DNA from: JAFALX01 sp050734185
GTDB taxonomy: Bacteria > Chloroflexota > Dormibacteria > Aeolococcales > Aeolococcaceae
NCBI GenBank assembly: GCA_050734185.1
Contig: JBOHUE010000127.1
Span: 1-15,232 of the forward strand
Reading direction: 5' to 3'
DNA length: 15,232 bases
The notes beneath the pieces were generated by a model. It had not been told where the DNA came from. It made no database searches and saw only the letters and a list, made by a program, of their open reading frames with translations. Shown here one piece after another: positions 6,269-13,585 of the stretch. Both the position numbers and the translations under genes were made by a program. Within the stretch, counting starts at the first letter, position 1; each line of letters begins with the position of its first letter.

Positions 6269-7534
6269 CTACACCTTCATCGTCTTGAGCACGCGCCGCA
6301 TCAGGCCGCCGAGAGGATCGGTTGCGTCCTGGTCGAGCTGCACCGCGTGGCGAGCGAGCGCCATCGGGGTCACATCCTGTGGCCCAACCATCAGCCCGGT
6401 CGTGTCGAAGACACCCTGTACATCATCGGGCCCGAGCACGCCCACGCTCGGCAGATGGCTGAACGCCATGTGCTCCATCCACTTGACCGCTAGCAGCTGC
6501 TCGGTGACCTCGGGAAGCGACGCGCCTCCGCCGCCAAGGTAGATACCGCCGGGGAGCTGATCCTCGCCCGCGACCTCCTCGAGCGTCAGCACCACACCCT
6601 GTGCGAGCACCTCGGCCGTCGGCGTCAGCGAGCGGTGCACCATCACGCTCTGCTCGCCGGCGAGCCGGCGATCCGTGTGCGCCACCTTGAAGCGCTCCGC
6701 CTCCTCGAGGTTCATCGACAGGTCGGTGGCGAGTCGCTTGGTGAACGAGCGGCCGCCCAGCGCGAACATACGCGTCGACTCGATGCCGCCGTTGCGCACC
6801 ACCGCCACGTCGGTGGTGCCGCCGCCGATGTCGACGAACACGGCGCCCATCTCCTGGATCTCCTCGGTCGTGCATGCGCGCGCCAGCGCGTACGGCTCGG
6901 CGATGGTGGCGACGAGCTCGAGGTCGAGCTCCTGCGCGATCGTCTGCAACGCCCCGATGTGCGTCAGCGGCGCGAACGTGTTGAACACCGTGACCTCCAG
7001 CGTGCGTCCCTGGAAATCGACCGGATTGCTCACCGCGTATCCGTCGATGCGCACGTTGGTGATCACGCTGTGCACGAGCTTGACGTTCATCTCGGCGACG
7101 CCGAGGTCCTGCGCCATCTGCCGCACCGCCTCACGCAACGCGCGACGCTGCACGGCCTGGAGGCCGGTTGCGATCTCCGCCTGCGTGATGCGCGCCTGCG
7201 GCTGCTGACGCGGAACGGTCATGGTCGTGCTGAAGCCGCGAACCTGCTCGCCGGCGATGCCGATGACCGCCTGACCCGGGACGGTCTCGCACATGTCCTC
7301 GGCTTCGGTCAGCGCGCGGTCGCATGTGTCGATGACCGCCTGGATGTCGGCGACCGCGCCGGCCTTCATGTCGGGAATGCCCTGACGCACTCGGCTGGCG
7401 CCGAGAATGATCCCCTTGTCGGCCTCGCGCTTGACGATCAGCACCTTGACGAACTCGGTCCCGATGTCGAGCACGGTGTAATGCGTGCGGAACTCGTCGC
7501 GGCGGCGGAGCAGCTGGAAGCGGCGGCCGGCCAT
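6269..7534 (-). CDS. FtsA/PilM-family actin-like ATPase
   Basis: This 421-residue protein has the FtsA-type actin fold. Phosphate-1 loop LDIGTEFVK is at residues 22-30; GIPDMKAGAVADI (52-64) and the inserted SHS2/1C domain follow (IGIAGEQVRGFSTT from 91, DGYAVSNPVDFQGRTLEV to 181). Phosphate-2 FVDIGGGTTDVAVV is at 233-246, and an adenosine motif GGIYLGGGGASLP at 329-341. The last 16 residues (DPLGGLMRRVLKTMKV) form a basic amphipathic helix like the FtsA membrane tether. Length and the C-terminal tail favour FtsA; the neighbouring prepilin peptidase favours PilM, its type IV pilus relative. No ftsZ or pilB/T/C is in the window, so the role stays open. The ATG shares one base with the alaS stop (TGATG), and the next gene begins 10 bases after its TAG. 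Confidence 0.85.
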   Translation of the reverse strand: MAGRRFQLLRRRDEFRTHYTVLDIGTEFVKVLIVKREADKGIILGASRVRQGIPDMKAGAVADIQAVIDTCDRALTEAEDMCETVPGQAVIGIAGEQVRGFSTTMTVPRQQPQARITQAEIATGLQAVQRRALREAVRQMAQDLGVAEMNVKLVHSVITNVRIDGYAVSNPVDFQGRTLEVTVFNTFAPLTHIGALQTIAQELDLELVATIAEPYALARACTTEEIQEMGAVFVDIGGGTTDVAVVRNGGIESTRMFALGGRSFTKRLATDLSMNLEEAERFKVAHTDRRLAGEQSVMVHRSLTPTAEVLAQGVVLTLEEVAGEDQLPGGIYLGGGGASLPEVTEQLLAVKWMEHMAFSHLPSVGVLGPDDVQGVFDTTGLMVGPQDVTPMALARHAVQLDQDATDPLGGLMRRVLKTMKV

Positions 7535-10131
7535 CAGATGGAACCCCCGGCGGCCTTCTGTACGGCCTCGCGGATCGCGACCAACGCAGCCTCGCGCCGG
7601 TTCGGGTCCTTGACTCCACCCGAGGCGAAGTCGCGCCGGCCACCACCGCCGCCCCCGGTCGCTGCCGCGGCGACGCTCACGAGGTTGCCCGCATGCAGGC
7701 CGGCCTCGAGCGCACGTCCGCCAACCTTCACCGCCAGGCTGGTGCCGCCGAGGACGGCGGCCACGCCGTCCCCCTGGAGGCGCTCGGCAAAAAGGCGGTC
7801 CGCCGCCTCGCGCACGCCGTCGGACTGCTCAGGATCGAGCATCAGGTGGGCCAGTTTGATGCCAGCGACGTCCTCGAGCGCGGCCTCACCGAGCGACGCG
7901 CCGCCACCGCGGCGTGCGGCCTCCAGGTCCTTGTTGAGCTTGCGCACCTGCTCCTGCAGCGCCGCGACCCGCTCGGGCACCTGCTCGGCAGGGACACGCA
8001 GCGCGCGTCCCGCGCTCTGCAATGCCTGGCCCAGGTCGCGCCAGCGTCGCTCGGCGGCGTCGCCGGCGACGAGCTCGATGCGGCGCTTCCCCTGCCCGAT
8101 GCTCGACTCGTCGACGATGATCGCCGCCCCGATCTCACCGGTACGGCTGACGTGCGTCCCGCCGCAGAGCTCGCGCGACCATCCGCCGAAGTCGACGACG
8201 CGGACGAGATCGCCGTAGTTCTCGTCCAGCAGCGCGACCGCGCCGCTGGCACGCGCGTCCGCAAGCGGCATCTCCTGCACGGTGCGCGGGAGGTCGCGGC
8301 GCACCGCGTCGTTGACCATGTGCTCGAGCTCGCCGAGCTCCGTGGGTTCGAGGGCCCGAGGGAACGAGAAGTCGAATGTGGTGTGGTCGGGCGCGACGAG
8401 CGAGCCGCGTTGCACCACGGTGTCGCCGAACACCTCACGCAGCGCGTGGTTGAGCAGGTGCGTCGCGGAGTGGTGGCGCGCCGTCTGCGCGCGGCGCGCG
8501 CCGTCAACAGCCGCCTGCACCTGCGTGCCGGGCGTCAGCGTCCCCTCCTCCACACGCACGCTGTGCACGCGCGCGTGACCGCCCGGGGCGTAGGTCGTGT
8601 CGGTGACCTGTGCCCGGCCGCCGGTCCACGTCAGCCAGCCGGTGTCACCGATCTGCCCGCCGGCCTCTGCATAGAAGGGGCTCACGTCGAGGAATACCTC
8701 GCCATGGTCGCCGGCAACCAGCGATTCCAGTCGTTCCGAGGCGCCCAGCCGGACGACGTTGGCGGTCGTCTCCAGCGCGTCGTACCCGACGAAGCCGGTC
8801 TCGGGGAGCGACTCGGTCGTGAAGCCGACCCGCGTGCGGGCCTCGCGGCTCCGCTCACGCTGAACCTCCATGGCTGTGTGAAATCCCGCCAGGTCAACTT
8901 CCGCCCCTCGCTCTGCGGCCATCTCGACGGTTAACTCGATAGGGAGCCCGTAGGTATCGTAGAGGCGAAACGCGTCATCGCCGGAAATGCGCCCGGCGAC
9001 ATCGCCGACCAGGGTCTCGAAGCGCCTGGTGCCGGACTCCAGCGTCGCGGCGAACGCACCCTCCTCGCCGCGCAGGGTGTACTCAATCAGGCGCTGCTGG
9101 GTCGAAAGCTCGGGGTACACGGAGCCCATGGTCGCGGCCAGGACCGCGACACCGTCGGTCAGACCGCCGCGCAGGCCCACGTTCCGCGCCTTCACCGCGG
9201 CCCTCCGGATCAGCCGGCGCAGGACATAGCCGCGTCCCTCATTCGACGGGAGCACCCCGTCGGCGATGAGGAAGGCCGCGCCGCGGAGGTGGTCGGCGAG
9301 CACGTTGAAGGAGCGCTCGGCGTCGGGCGAGTCACCGCCGCCGGCCGCGAACGCCGCCTCGTCCACGCGGGCGCGGAAGTCGGCGATGAGCGGCGCGAAC
9401 AGGTCGGTTTGATAGATGCTGCGCACGCCCTGCAGCGCGCGCGTCATGCGCTCGAGACCCATCCCCGTGTCAACGGTGGGCTTGGGCAGCAGCGGTCGCG
9501 AGCCGTCCTCCTGCTGGTCGAACTCCATGAACACGAGGTTCCAGATCTCGACCCAGCGGTCGCCGCCGCAGTCGTCGGCGGGCGTGCAGTCCGGGCGGCC
9601 GCAGCTGCAGGGGGCGCCGCCATCCCAGTACATCTCGCTGTCGTACCCGCTCGGTCCCGTGGGGCCGGCTGCCCACCAGTTGTCGGCAAGCTCCACGACG
9701 CGCTCGCGTGGCACGCCGACGCGGTCGGTCCACAGCAGCAACGACGCCGTGTCGTCGGGGAAGATGCTGACCCAGATGAGGTCGGGGTCGAGCCCGAAGT
9801 CGCGCGTGGTCAGCTCCCATGCGTAGTCGATCGCGCCCTCCTTGAAGTAGTCGCCGATCGACCAGTTGCCCAGCATTTCAAAAAATGTGTTGTGGGTGGC
9901 GTCGCCGACCTCTGCAATGTCGTTGGCGCGGAAGCATTTCTGCGCCGACGTAAGCCGCGGCGACGGCGGCATGCGCACGCCGGCTATGTACGGCTTGAGC
10001 GGCACCATTCCGGCCACAGTGAAGAGAAGCGACGGATCGTCGTGGGGAATCAGTGGGGCACTCGGAAGACGTACATGCCCGCGCTCCTCGAAGAAGTGCA
10101 GGAAACGCTCCCGGATTTCGTGACTGCGCAT
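7534..10131 (-). CDS. alaS: Alanyl-tRNA synthetase AlaRS
   Basis: AlaRS charges tRNA-Ala and edits misacylated Ser/Gly. At 865 residues it is full length (about 875 in Escherichia coli). The class II core shows FRANDIAEVGDATHNTFFEM (68-86), WNLVFMEFDQ (197-206) and DTGMGLERM (221-229). The editing domain has the zinc-binding HHSATH (H554, H558) and CGGTH (C656, H660). A short coiled coil (about 720-745) leads to the C-Ala/DHHA1 region with GGGGGGRRDFASGG (827-839). The usual GPCGPCSE is GPTGPSGYDSE, and a Cys-rich loop follows (C175, C177, C181, C188). It begins with MRSHEIRERFLHFF, the normal N-terminus, 69 bases after the sigma gene, with a TAAAAT box about 29 bases upstream. It leads the seven-gene run to the PH-domain gene. 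Confidence 0.98.
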   Translation of the reverse strand: MRSHEIRERFLHFFEERGHVRLPSAPLIPHDDPSLLFTVAGMVPLKPYIAGVRMPPSPRLTSAQKCFRANDIAEVGDATHNTFFEMLGNWSIGDYFKEGAIDYAWELTTRDFGLDPDLIWVSIFPDDTASLLLWTDRVGVPRERVVELADNWWAAGPTGPSGYDSEMYWDGGAPCSCGRPDCTPADDCGGDRWVEIWNLVFMEFDQQEDGSRPLLPKPTVDTGMGLERMTRALQGVRSIYQTDLFAPLIADFRARVDEAAFAAGGGDSPDAERSFNVLADHLRGAAFLIADGVLPSNEGRGYVLRRLIRRAAVKARNVGLRGGLTDGVAVLAATMGSVYPELSTQQRLIEYTLRGEEGAFAATLESGTRRFETLVGDVAGRISGDDAFRLYDTYGLPIELTVEMAAERGAEVDLAGFHTAMEVQRERSREARTRVGFTTESLPETGFVGYDALETTANVVRLGASERLESLVAGDHGEVFLDVSPFYAEAGGQIGDTGWLTWTGGRAQVTDTTYAPGGHARVHSVRVEEGTLTPGTQVQAAVDGARRAQTARHHSATHLLNHALREVFGDTVVQRGSLVAPDHTTFDFSFPRALEPTELGELEHMVNDAVRRDLPRTVQEMPLADARASGAVALLDENYGDLVRVVDFGGWSRELCGGTHVSRTGEIGAAIIVDESSIGQGKRRIELVAGDAAERRWRDLGQALQSAGRALRVPAEQVPERVAALQEQVRKLNKDLEAARRGGGASLGEAALEDVAGIKLAHLMLDPEQSDGVREAADRLFAERLQGDGVAAVLGGTSLAVKVGGRALEAGLHAGNLVSVAAAATGGGGGGRRDFASGGVKDPNRREAALVAIREAVQKAAGGSI

Positions 10132-10160
10132 GCTGCGATTGGCTCGGAAGCTACGCTGCG

Positions 10161-10166
10161 ATTTTA
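10161..10166 (-). promoter_or_regulatory. Probable -10 box for alaS
   Basis: TAAAAT on the minus strand is one base from the TATAAT consensus and stands out in this GC-rich DNA. It lies 29 bases before the alaS ATG, giving a predicted 5' leader of about 22-24 bases. No good -35 hexamer is visible. It sits in the 69-base gap between the sigma factor and alaS genes, as expected for a separate transcription unit. Confidence 0.5.
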
Positions 10167-10193
10167 GAACGAGGTCGTGCTGCGTGACCGTCG

Positions 10194-10211
10194 CACCGGC
10201 TCACGCCGGTG
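10194..10211 (-). terminator. Hairpin over the sigma-factor stop codon, possible terminator
   Basis: On the minus strand CACCGGC-GTGA-GCCGGTG is a perfect 7-bp inverted repeat with a 4-base loop, and the sigma-factor TGA lies in the loop. There is no U-tract after it, so it would be a U-less (mycobacterial-style) terminator or an mRNA 3'-end stabiliser. It lies directly before the alaS promoter region. Confidence 0.4.
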
Positions 10212-11025
10212 GGTTGTCGCCGAACTCGCGCCGGAGATGGTCGACCGCGGCTCGCTGGAGCCGCGACACGTGCATCTGCGAGATGCCGAGCCGCTTGGCC
10301 ACTTCGGTCTGGGGCAGCTGCTCGACGAAGCGGAGCGCCAGGATCTGCCGCTCGCGCGGCGTGAGGTGCGACATGACGCGCTCGAGCACCTCCTGGGCCT
10401 CGACTCGCTCGAGGTTGGTGTCCTCCTTGCCCAGGCGCTCGCCGAGCGTGGTCGCGTCCTCGCCGGCGGTGGCGCTGCCTGTCGATTCGAGCGACACCGT
10501 GTGCTGGGCCGGCGACACCTCGAGCGCGGCCAGCACATCTTCCGGCGCGAGACCCAGTCGCTCGCCGATCTCGGCCACGGTTGGCACGCGACCGAGCTCG
10601 TTCTGCAGCTGCTGCGATGCGCCGTTGACCCGGACGAGGTTCTCCTGCAGGCGTCGCGGCACACGCACGGCCCAGGAGCGGTCGCGGAAGTAGCGCCGGA
10701 TCTCGCCGGCGATCGTCGGCGTGGCGAAGGTGCTGAACTCGTTCTCGAGCGACGGGTCGAAGCGCTCGATCGCCTGGATGAGCCCGACGAAACCTACCTG
10801 CTCGATGTCCTCCAGCGGCTCGCCACGGTTGACGAAGCGGCGCGCGATGTAGCGGACCAGGTCGCTGTTCAGCTCGACGAGGCGTTCGCGGACCTTGGGG
10901 TCCTTCGTGCGCCGAAACTCCTTGAGCAGACGCTGCGTCTCTTCGCGCTCAGGTGTCTGCGCCGGCTTCGCCAGCGTCCGCTCTCGCGTTGCCACGGCGC
11001 CGCCCCGTCGCGGCGACGAGCTCAC
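10201..11025 (-). CDS. Group-3 sigma factor, SigB/SigF type
   Basis: This is an RNA polymerase sigma subunit of the general-stress/sporulation (SigB/F/G) family, 274 residues. Region 2 spans about residues 50-120: DLVRYIARRFVNRG, the DIEQVGFVGLIQAIERFD core-binding helix, and STFATPTIAGEIRRYFRD for -10 recognition. Region 3 follows (RVPRRLQENL onward, PTVAEIGERLGL). Region 4 with its helix-turn-helix for -35 recognition is at about 219-266 (LTPRERQILALRF, TEVAKRLGISQMHVSRL). The GTG start overlaps the upstream RsbW-like stop as GTGA; an in-frame GTG ten codons later is an alternative. It is very probably held inactive by the protein encoded just upstream, and the pair is preceded by a SigB-type promoter, so it likely activates itself. 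No RsbV-type antagonist is in the window. Confidence 0.93.
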   Translation of the reverse strand: MSSSPRRGGAVATRERTLAKPAQTPEREETQRLLKEFRRTKDPKVRERLVELNSDLVRYIARRFVNRGEPLEDIEQVGFVGLIQAIERFDPSLENEFSTFATPTIAGEIRRYFRDRSWAVRVPRRLQENLVRVNGASQQLQNELGRVPTVAEIGERLGLAPEDVLAALEVSPAQHTVSLESTGSATAGEDATTLGERLGKEDTNLERVEAQEVLERVMSHLTPRERQILALRFVEQLPQTEVAKRLGISQMHVSRLQRAAVDHLRREFGDNPPA

Positions 11026-11486
11026 GAGTCTCGGTATTTCGTGAGGACCACGCGCAACCCGCCGGTACGCTCATTGCGCTGATACGTGCTCCGATCGACG
11101 AACAGCCCCATGAGGCGCAGAGCGAGATCGGTAGCGGCGGCGGTCTCCACGTGTTGCACGGCGGCTTCGCGGTCGAGCTCGATCGCGCGCACTCGGTCGC
11201 GCTCGGCGCGCGCGGCCAGCTCGACCTCGCGGCTGACGCTGCTGCGCACGGTCACCTCCAGCCCACGCTTGGAGCGCTTGAACGCGATGCGGACCTGCCC
11301 GGTGAGAAAGCCAGAGCTCTCGAGGCAGGTGATCGCGTTCTCGAACGCCTGCGAGACCGCGATCGTGAGGTCGTCAACGGCATCGACGTCGAAGCCGGAC
11401 ACCGCGCCGATGGCTCCCGCCGTGCGCTTGGCGACGACCACATAGTCCCGATCCGCGGGGAGGCGGAGGTCTGTGACCTGAGTCAT
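11022..11486 (-). CDS. RsbW-like anti-sigma factor, degenerate HATPase domain
   Basis: The 154-residue product has the layout of RsbW/SpoIIAB proteins, which bind a SigB/SigF sigma factor and, in active members, phosphorylate an RsbV-type antagonist. The N-box region is DLTIAVSQAFENAIT (39-53): Asn50 is kept, but the Glu general base of the usual ExxxN is Gln46. The glycine-rich G1 box (DxGxG) cannot be found; residues 81-118 are instead a charged, helical-looking segment. The C-terminal LALRLMGLFVDR and GGLRVVLTKY match the family end. It may therefore bind the sigma factor without kinase activity. The ATG follows only a weak GAGTGAG; the gene overlaps the sigma gene by GTGA and lies behind a SigB-type promoter. 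Confidence 0.82.
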   Translation of the reverse strand: MTQVTDLRLPADRDYVVVAKRTAGAIGAVSGFDVDAVDDLTIAVSQAFENAITCLESSGFLTGQVRIAFKRSKRGLEVTVRSSVSREVELAARAERDRVRAIELDREAAVQHVETAAATDLALRLMGLFVDRSTYQRNERTGGLRVVLTKYRDS

Positions 11487-11498
11487 CTCACTCGGGAT

Positions 11499-11524
11499 TT
11501 ACCCGCCGGAGGCTCGACCGAAAC
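11499..11524 (-). promoter_or_regulatory. SigB/SigF-type promoter of the anti-sigma/sigma operon
   Basis: The minus strand reads GTTTCG, then 14 bases, then GGGTAA, very close to the GTTTAA-N12-14-GGGTAT consensus of SigB-type sigma factors. The -10 element ends 12 bases before the RsbW-like ATG, so the leader is only a few bases. This fits autoregulation by the sigma factor encoded in the same operon. Positions were read directly; use of the site is inferred. Confidence 0.7.
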
Positions 11525-11538
11525 GAGCTCCAACGGTT

Positions 11539-11718
11539 TTACGACCCCTCGCTCAGCGACGATCCCGCGGCCTGACCCTGCTCGATCGCCTCGGCGACCT
11601 CAGCCTCCCACTCGCGCTCCTCACGCTCGCGGCGCTTTGAGCGCACGCGCCAGAACGCCAGCCCGCCGGCGATCGCTCCCAGCGCGACGACGCCCTTCTT
11701 ACCAAGAGGAAACTTCAT
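11539..11718 (-). CDS. Small 59-residue single-TM protein, unknown function
   Basis: A short minus-strand gene begins MKFPLGKKGVVALGAIAGGL. Residues about 9-25 form one hydrophobic segment, preceded by lysines and followed by a strongly basic stretch (RVRSKRRERE), then an acidic helix (EREWEAEVAEAIEQG) and a Ser/Gly-rich end. It is probably anchored by its N-terminal segment with a charged cytosolic tail, although orientation is uncertain because both flanks are basic. A clear GGAGG lies 9 bases before the ATG, and the codon use matches the neighbours. It follows aspS by 76 bases and precedes the RsbW-like gene by 52 bases. Small TM proteins with a similar layout are common near housekeeping genes in Actinobacteria; I do not recognise a named family. 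Gene finders with a 60-residue cutoff would miss it. Confidence 0.7.
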   Translation of the reverse strand: MKFPLGKKGVVALGAIAGGLAFWRVRSKRREREEREWEAEVAEAIEQGQAAGSSLSEGS

Positions 11719-11750
11719 ATCGGATCGCCTCCATGTTTGGATGCTGGGTC

Positions 11751-11756
11751 ACAGTA
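11751..11756 (-). promoter_or_regulatory. Possible -10 box for the 59-residue gene
   Basis: TACTGT on the minus strand lies 32 bases before the ATG of the small TM protein, inside the 76-base gap after aspS. It fits TANNNT, but there is no convincing -35 element and such matches are common, so read-through from aspS is equally possible. Confidence 0.25.
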
Positions 11757-11794
11757 TCGGACCTGCCGCCGACCTGATTGCGAGGGTCGCACAC

Positions 11795-13585
11795 TCACCC
11801 GCCCGGTGTGTCGCGCTTCGGCCGAAGTGCCAGGCCGAGCTCAAGCAGCTGCGCGTCATCGACGGGTGCCGGCGATCCCGTCATCGGCTCCTGCGCCTGC
11901 TGGTTCTTGGGGAAGGCGATGACGTCGCGGATGTTGTCCTCGCCGAGGCCCTCCATGAGCATGCGGTCGATGCCGCCCGCAAATCCACCGTGTGGGGGCG
12001 CGCCGAACTCGAAGGCCTCGAGCAGGAAGCCAAAGCGCCGGCGGGCGGTCTCTGCGTCGATGCCGATGGCTGCGAAGACGCGGCGCTGGATGGCGGGATC
12101 GGTGATGCGAATGCTGCCGCCGCCGAGCTCGCGCCCGTTGAGCACCAGGTCATAGGCGCGCGAGCCCACTGATAGCGGGTCCGACTCGAGGCGGTCGAGG
12201 TCGTCGGGGTTCACCATCGTGAATGGGTGGTGCGCCGGGACGATATCGCCGGTCTCCTCGCTGCGAAGGAACATCGGGAAGTCGGTGACCCAGATCAACG
12301 CCACGCTCGGTTCGTCGTACAGGCGCCGCGCCCTTCCCAGATGGTTGCGCAGGGCGCCGAGCGCGGCCGCGACAACGAGCGGCTGGTCGGCGACCATCAG
12401 CACGCAGTCGCCGACCTCCGCGTCGACGGCTATGCCAAGTGCTTCCAGCTCCTCCGCGGTGAAGAACTTTGCGATGCCACCCTGCCAGCCGTCCGCGCGT
12501 TTCCAGAGGTAGGCGAGGCCCTTCGCGCCAGCTCCGCGTGCGATCTCGAGCAGGCGGTTCTCCATGTCCGACCGCGTGAGGTCGTCGCCGCCCTTGACGC
12601 AGATCGCCTTGACGATCCCGCCCTTTGTCACCAAGTTGGCGAACGTTGTGAAGCCGCCCTTGCCGACGGCGTCGGTGACGTCGTGCAGCAGCAGATCGAA
12701 GCGCGTGTCGGGTTTGTCCACGCCGTAGCGCTCCATCGCATCGTGATAGGTGATGCGCGGAAACGGAACGCGCAGCGGTGCGCCGCGGAACTCACACGCG
12801 TTCCACGCGGCGGGAATCGCGTGCTCGAGTGCGGCGTAGACGTCCTCCTCGTCGACAAACGACATCTCGATGTCGAGCTGCGTGAACTCCGGCTGGCGGT
12901 CGGCGCGGAGGTCCTCATCGCGCATGCAGTGCGCCAGTTGGAAGTAGCGGTCGAAGCCCGCGACCATGGTGAGCTGCTTGTACAGCTGCGGCGACTGCGG
13001 CAACGCGAAGAAGCTGCCGTGGAAGAGGCGGCTGGGAACGAGATAGTCGCGGGCGCCCTCGGGGGTGGCGCGGATGAGCAGCGGGGTGTCGATCTCGAGA
13101 AATTCGAGCTCGTGCAGGGCGCGGCGGAGCTCGGTGCAGAGGCGCGCGCGGGCCATCATGTTGCGCTGCAGCTTCGGGCGGCGGAGGTCGAGGTACCGGT
13201 AGCGAAGACGCAGTTGTTCGTCGACCTCGGTGTCTTCGTTCACGGCGAAGGGCGGCGTAGCGGCCTGCGCCAGCACCGTGCACGCATTCGCGCGAAGCTC
13301 GACCTCGCCGGTATCACGTTTGGCATTGACATTCGCCGGGTCGCGCAGATGCAGTGAGCCCTCGACTCTGAGGATCCACTCGAGGCGGACCTCGTGCGCC
13401 GCGGCGTGAGCTTCGGGCGACTCGCGCGGGTCGATCACCACCTGCAGGATGCCGCTTCGGTCGCGCAGATCGAGAAAGATGAGGCCGCCATGGTCGCGCC
13501 GGCGATCGACCCAGCCGAATACCGTCATGGCGGTGCCCGCGTCGGCCGCGCGGGGCGCTCCGCACTTGGTTCGCGCAGTGGTCAC
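11795..13585 (-). CDS. aspS: Aspartyl-tRNA synthetase AspRS, probably non-discriminating
   Basis: This bacterial-type class IIb synthetase of 596 residues has an N-terminal OB-fold anticodon domain (GWVDRRRDHGGLIFLDLRDR, 24-43) and a linker YRYLDLRRP. The catalytic core has QSPQLYKQLTMVAGFDRYFQ (197-216), HCMRDEDLRADRQPEFTQLD (219-238), GGGSIRI and GIDRMLM, with the bacterial GAD insertion between. His32 in RRRDHGG is the residue linked with non-discriminating enzymes that charge both tRNA-Asp and tRNA-Asn; discriminating Escherichia coli AspRS has Leu there. If so, Asn-tRNA is made through GatCAB transamidation. The GTG start overlaps the hisS stop as GTGA, and its N-terminus aligns with family members, so later starts are unlikely. 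Confidence 0.97.
   Translation of the reverse strand: MTTARTKCGAPRAADAGTAMTVFGWVDRRRDHGGLIFLDLRDRSGILQVVIDPRESPEAHAAAHEVRLEWILRVEGSLHLRDPANVNAKRDTGEVELRANACTVLAQAATPPFAVNEDTEVDEQLRLRYRYLDLRRPKLQRNMMARARLCTELRRALHELEFLEIDTPLLIRATPEGARDYLVPSRLFHGSFFALPQSPQLYKQLTMVAGFDRYFQLAHCMRDEDLRADRQPEFTQLDIEMSFVDEEDVYAALEHAIPAAWNACEFRGAPLRVPFPRITYHDAMERYGVDKPDTRFDLLLHDVTDAVGKGGFTTFANLVTKGGIVKAICVKGGDDLTRSDMENRLLEIARGAGAKGLAYLWKRADGWQGGIAKFFTAEELEALGIAVDAEVGDCVLMVADQPLVVAAALGALRNHLGRARRLYDEPSVALIWVTDFPMFLRSEETGDIVPAHHPFTMVNPDDLDRLESDPLSVGSRAYDLVLNGRELGGGSIRITDPAIQRRVFAAIGIDAETARRRFGFLLEAFEFGAPPHGGFAGGIDRMLMEGLGEDNIRDVIAFPKNQQAQEPMTGSPAPVDDAQLLELGLALRPKRDTPGG

Noticed and set aside
4375..6288. 637-codon plus-strand open frame
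   Set aside because: It lies antisense to the baseplate-J-like protein and ruvX. It is extremely Arg-rich and low-complexity with no recognisable motif, as expected for the mirror frame of GC-rich coding DNA.
6635..8934. Long overlapping plus-strand frames antisense to the FtsA/PilM-like gene and alaS
   Set aside because: Arg/His/Ala-rich shadows. The minus strand carries clear family motifs over the same bases.
9289..10167. 292-codon plus-strand frame antisense to alaS
   Set aside because: Composition-driven shadow with no domain; it covers the conserved AlaRS catalytic core.
10177..11082. 301-codon plus-strand frame antisense to the sigma factor
   Set aside because: Leu/Arg-rich mirror of a well-supported sigma-factor gene.
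12227..13357. 376-codon plus-strand frame antisense to aspS
   Set aside because: Shadow of the AspRS coding frame, with low-complexity composition.
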